Shown here: in pieces, positions 40,134 to 40,346 of the stretch
Layout of the letters: each line of letters starts with the position of its first letter
Numbering within the stretch: the first letter of the stretch is position 1
Assembly: GCA_002162795.1 (NCBI GenBank)
Contig: MAAY01000027.1
Coordinates: forward strand, 1 to 40,346
Reading direction: 5' to 3'
DNA from: Rhodobacterales bacterium 56_14_T64
GTDB taxonomy: Bacteria > Pseudomonadota > Alphaproteobacteria > Rhodobacterales > Rhodobacteraceae
Length of the DNA stretch: 40,346 nt
Notes under the pieces: model-generated
What the model was told of the DNA's origin: nothing
The model's database searches: none
The model's input: only the letters and a program-made list of their open reading frames with translations
Position numbers and translations under genes: made by a program

Positions 40134-40346
40134 ATGACCTATTGTACCGGTAACCATACCAAATTCTACCATCGGTTTCACGTCGTTTGGATAACCAAAT
40201 ACCGCTACAAAGTGCTCCGTGGTGAAATGCGAGAAAGGTTGCGCAAAATCATCCGCCAGACCTGCGCTGAGATGGGCGTGCAGATCATCAAGGGCGTCCT
40301 ATCAACTGACCACGTGCATATGTTTGTGTCGATCCCACCGCATCTG
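40134..40346 (+). CDS. tnpA: IS200/IS605-family transposase TnpA, N-terminal part (cut by window edge)
   Basis: The frame from ATG 40134 runs to the window end as MTYCTGNHTKFYHRFHVVWI, TKYRYKVLRGEMRERLRKII and ends LSTDHVHMFVSIPPHL. The VVWxTKYR start and the HUH motif (DHVHMF, two His flanking Val) are those of IS200/IS605 single-strand transposases. The catalytic Tyr lies past the window. It overlaps or abuts the IS30 relic, consistent with insertion into it. Confidence 0.9.
   Translation, partial: MTYCTGNHTKFYHRFHVVWITKYRYKVLRGEMRERLRKIIRQTCAEMGVQIIKGVLSTDHVHMFVSIPPHL

Overview
The window looks like a chromosomal stretch from a marine alphaproteobacterium of the Roseobacter group (Rhodobacteraceae). 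The evidence is gene content and order: an F1-ATPase zeta-subunit gene beside purC-purS-purQ, an RNase E with a large insertion in its S1 domain, fumC followed by DUF4169-type and ribbon-helix-helix genes, a two-piece (circularly permuted) tmRNA with tag ANDNRAPMALAA, a dmdA-acuI pair for DMSP use, and the trgA-trgB-cysK tellurite locus known from Rhodobacter sphaeroides. Taxonomy below family is not claimed.

Layout. 1-116: right end of an IS30-family element. 219-2453: zeta subunit (minus) divergent from purC-purS-purQ (plus). 2490-5626: a DctB/DctD-like two-component pair; the DctD-like regulator lacks the sigma54-contacting GAFTGA loop. 5627-6190: long structured leader, then rne to 9202. 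9357-13142: TusA-like protein, CcdA, and an alpha/beta-hydrolase-like membrane protein overlapping a cytochrome P450. 13192-16543: minus-strand block with fumC, two very small overlapping genes, a small conserved-looking protein and sspB, plus a plus-strand secreted protein. 16665-19318: chrA with a rhodanese-ChrB fusion, and a SnoaL-like protein. 19451-19762: ssrA on the minus strand. 19948-23215: FCD-type GntR regulator divergent from dmdA-acuI, with a tandem 15-bp operator-like repeat and a decayed small membrane gene between them. 23274-32154: VOC protein, class-V aminotransferase, a cyclopropane-fatty-acid-synthase-like methyltransferase, trgA, trgB, cysK, a DUF3772/MscS channel and an AlaX-type editing protein, mostly tightly packed on the plus strand. 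32233-32322: tRNA-Ser(GGA).

From 32323 to the right edge the window is accessory DNA: a complete tyrosine integrase placed just after the tRNA-Ser gene, an unrecognised ORF, a small HTH (AlpA/excisionase-like) protein, and a second, unusual recombinase (HTH + zinc ribbon + tyrosine recombinase with HxxK in place of HxxR). Then come an IS3-family orfA remnant, an orphan ORF, a LysR regulator, a small RTX calcium-binding protein with 11 contiguous nonapeptide repeats and a 70-aa companion, an IS30 transposase relic with two amber codons, and the start of an IS200/IS605 TnpA cut by the window edge. The far att site of the island was not identified.

How parts work together: GntR-dmdA-acuI handles DMSP demethylation and acryloyl-CoA reduction. 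chrA with the ChrB fusion, and trgA-trgB-cysK, form metal/oxyanion and thiol-stress loci. SspB with ssrA forms an adaptor/tag pair for ribosome rescue and ClpXP proteolysis, both encoded within 4 kb. All functional calls come from reading the translated sequence and motif recognition; no database search was run.
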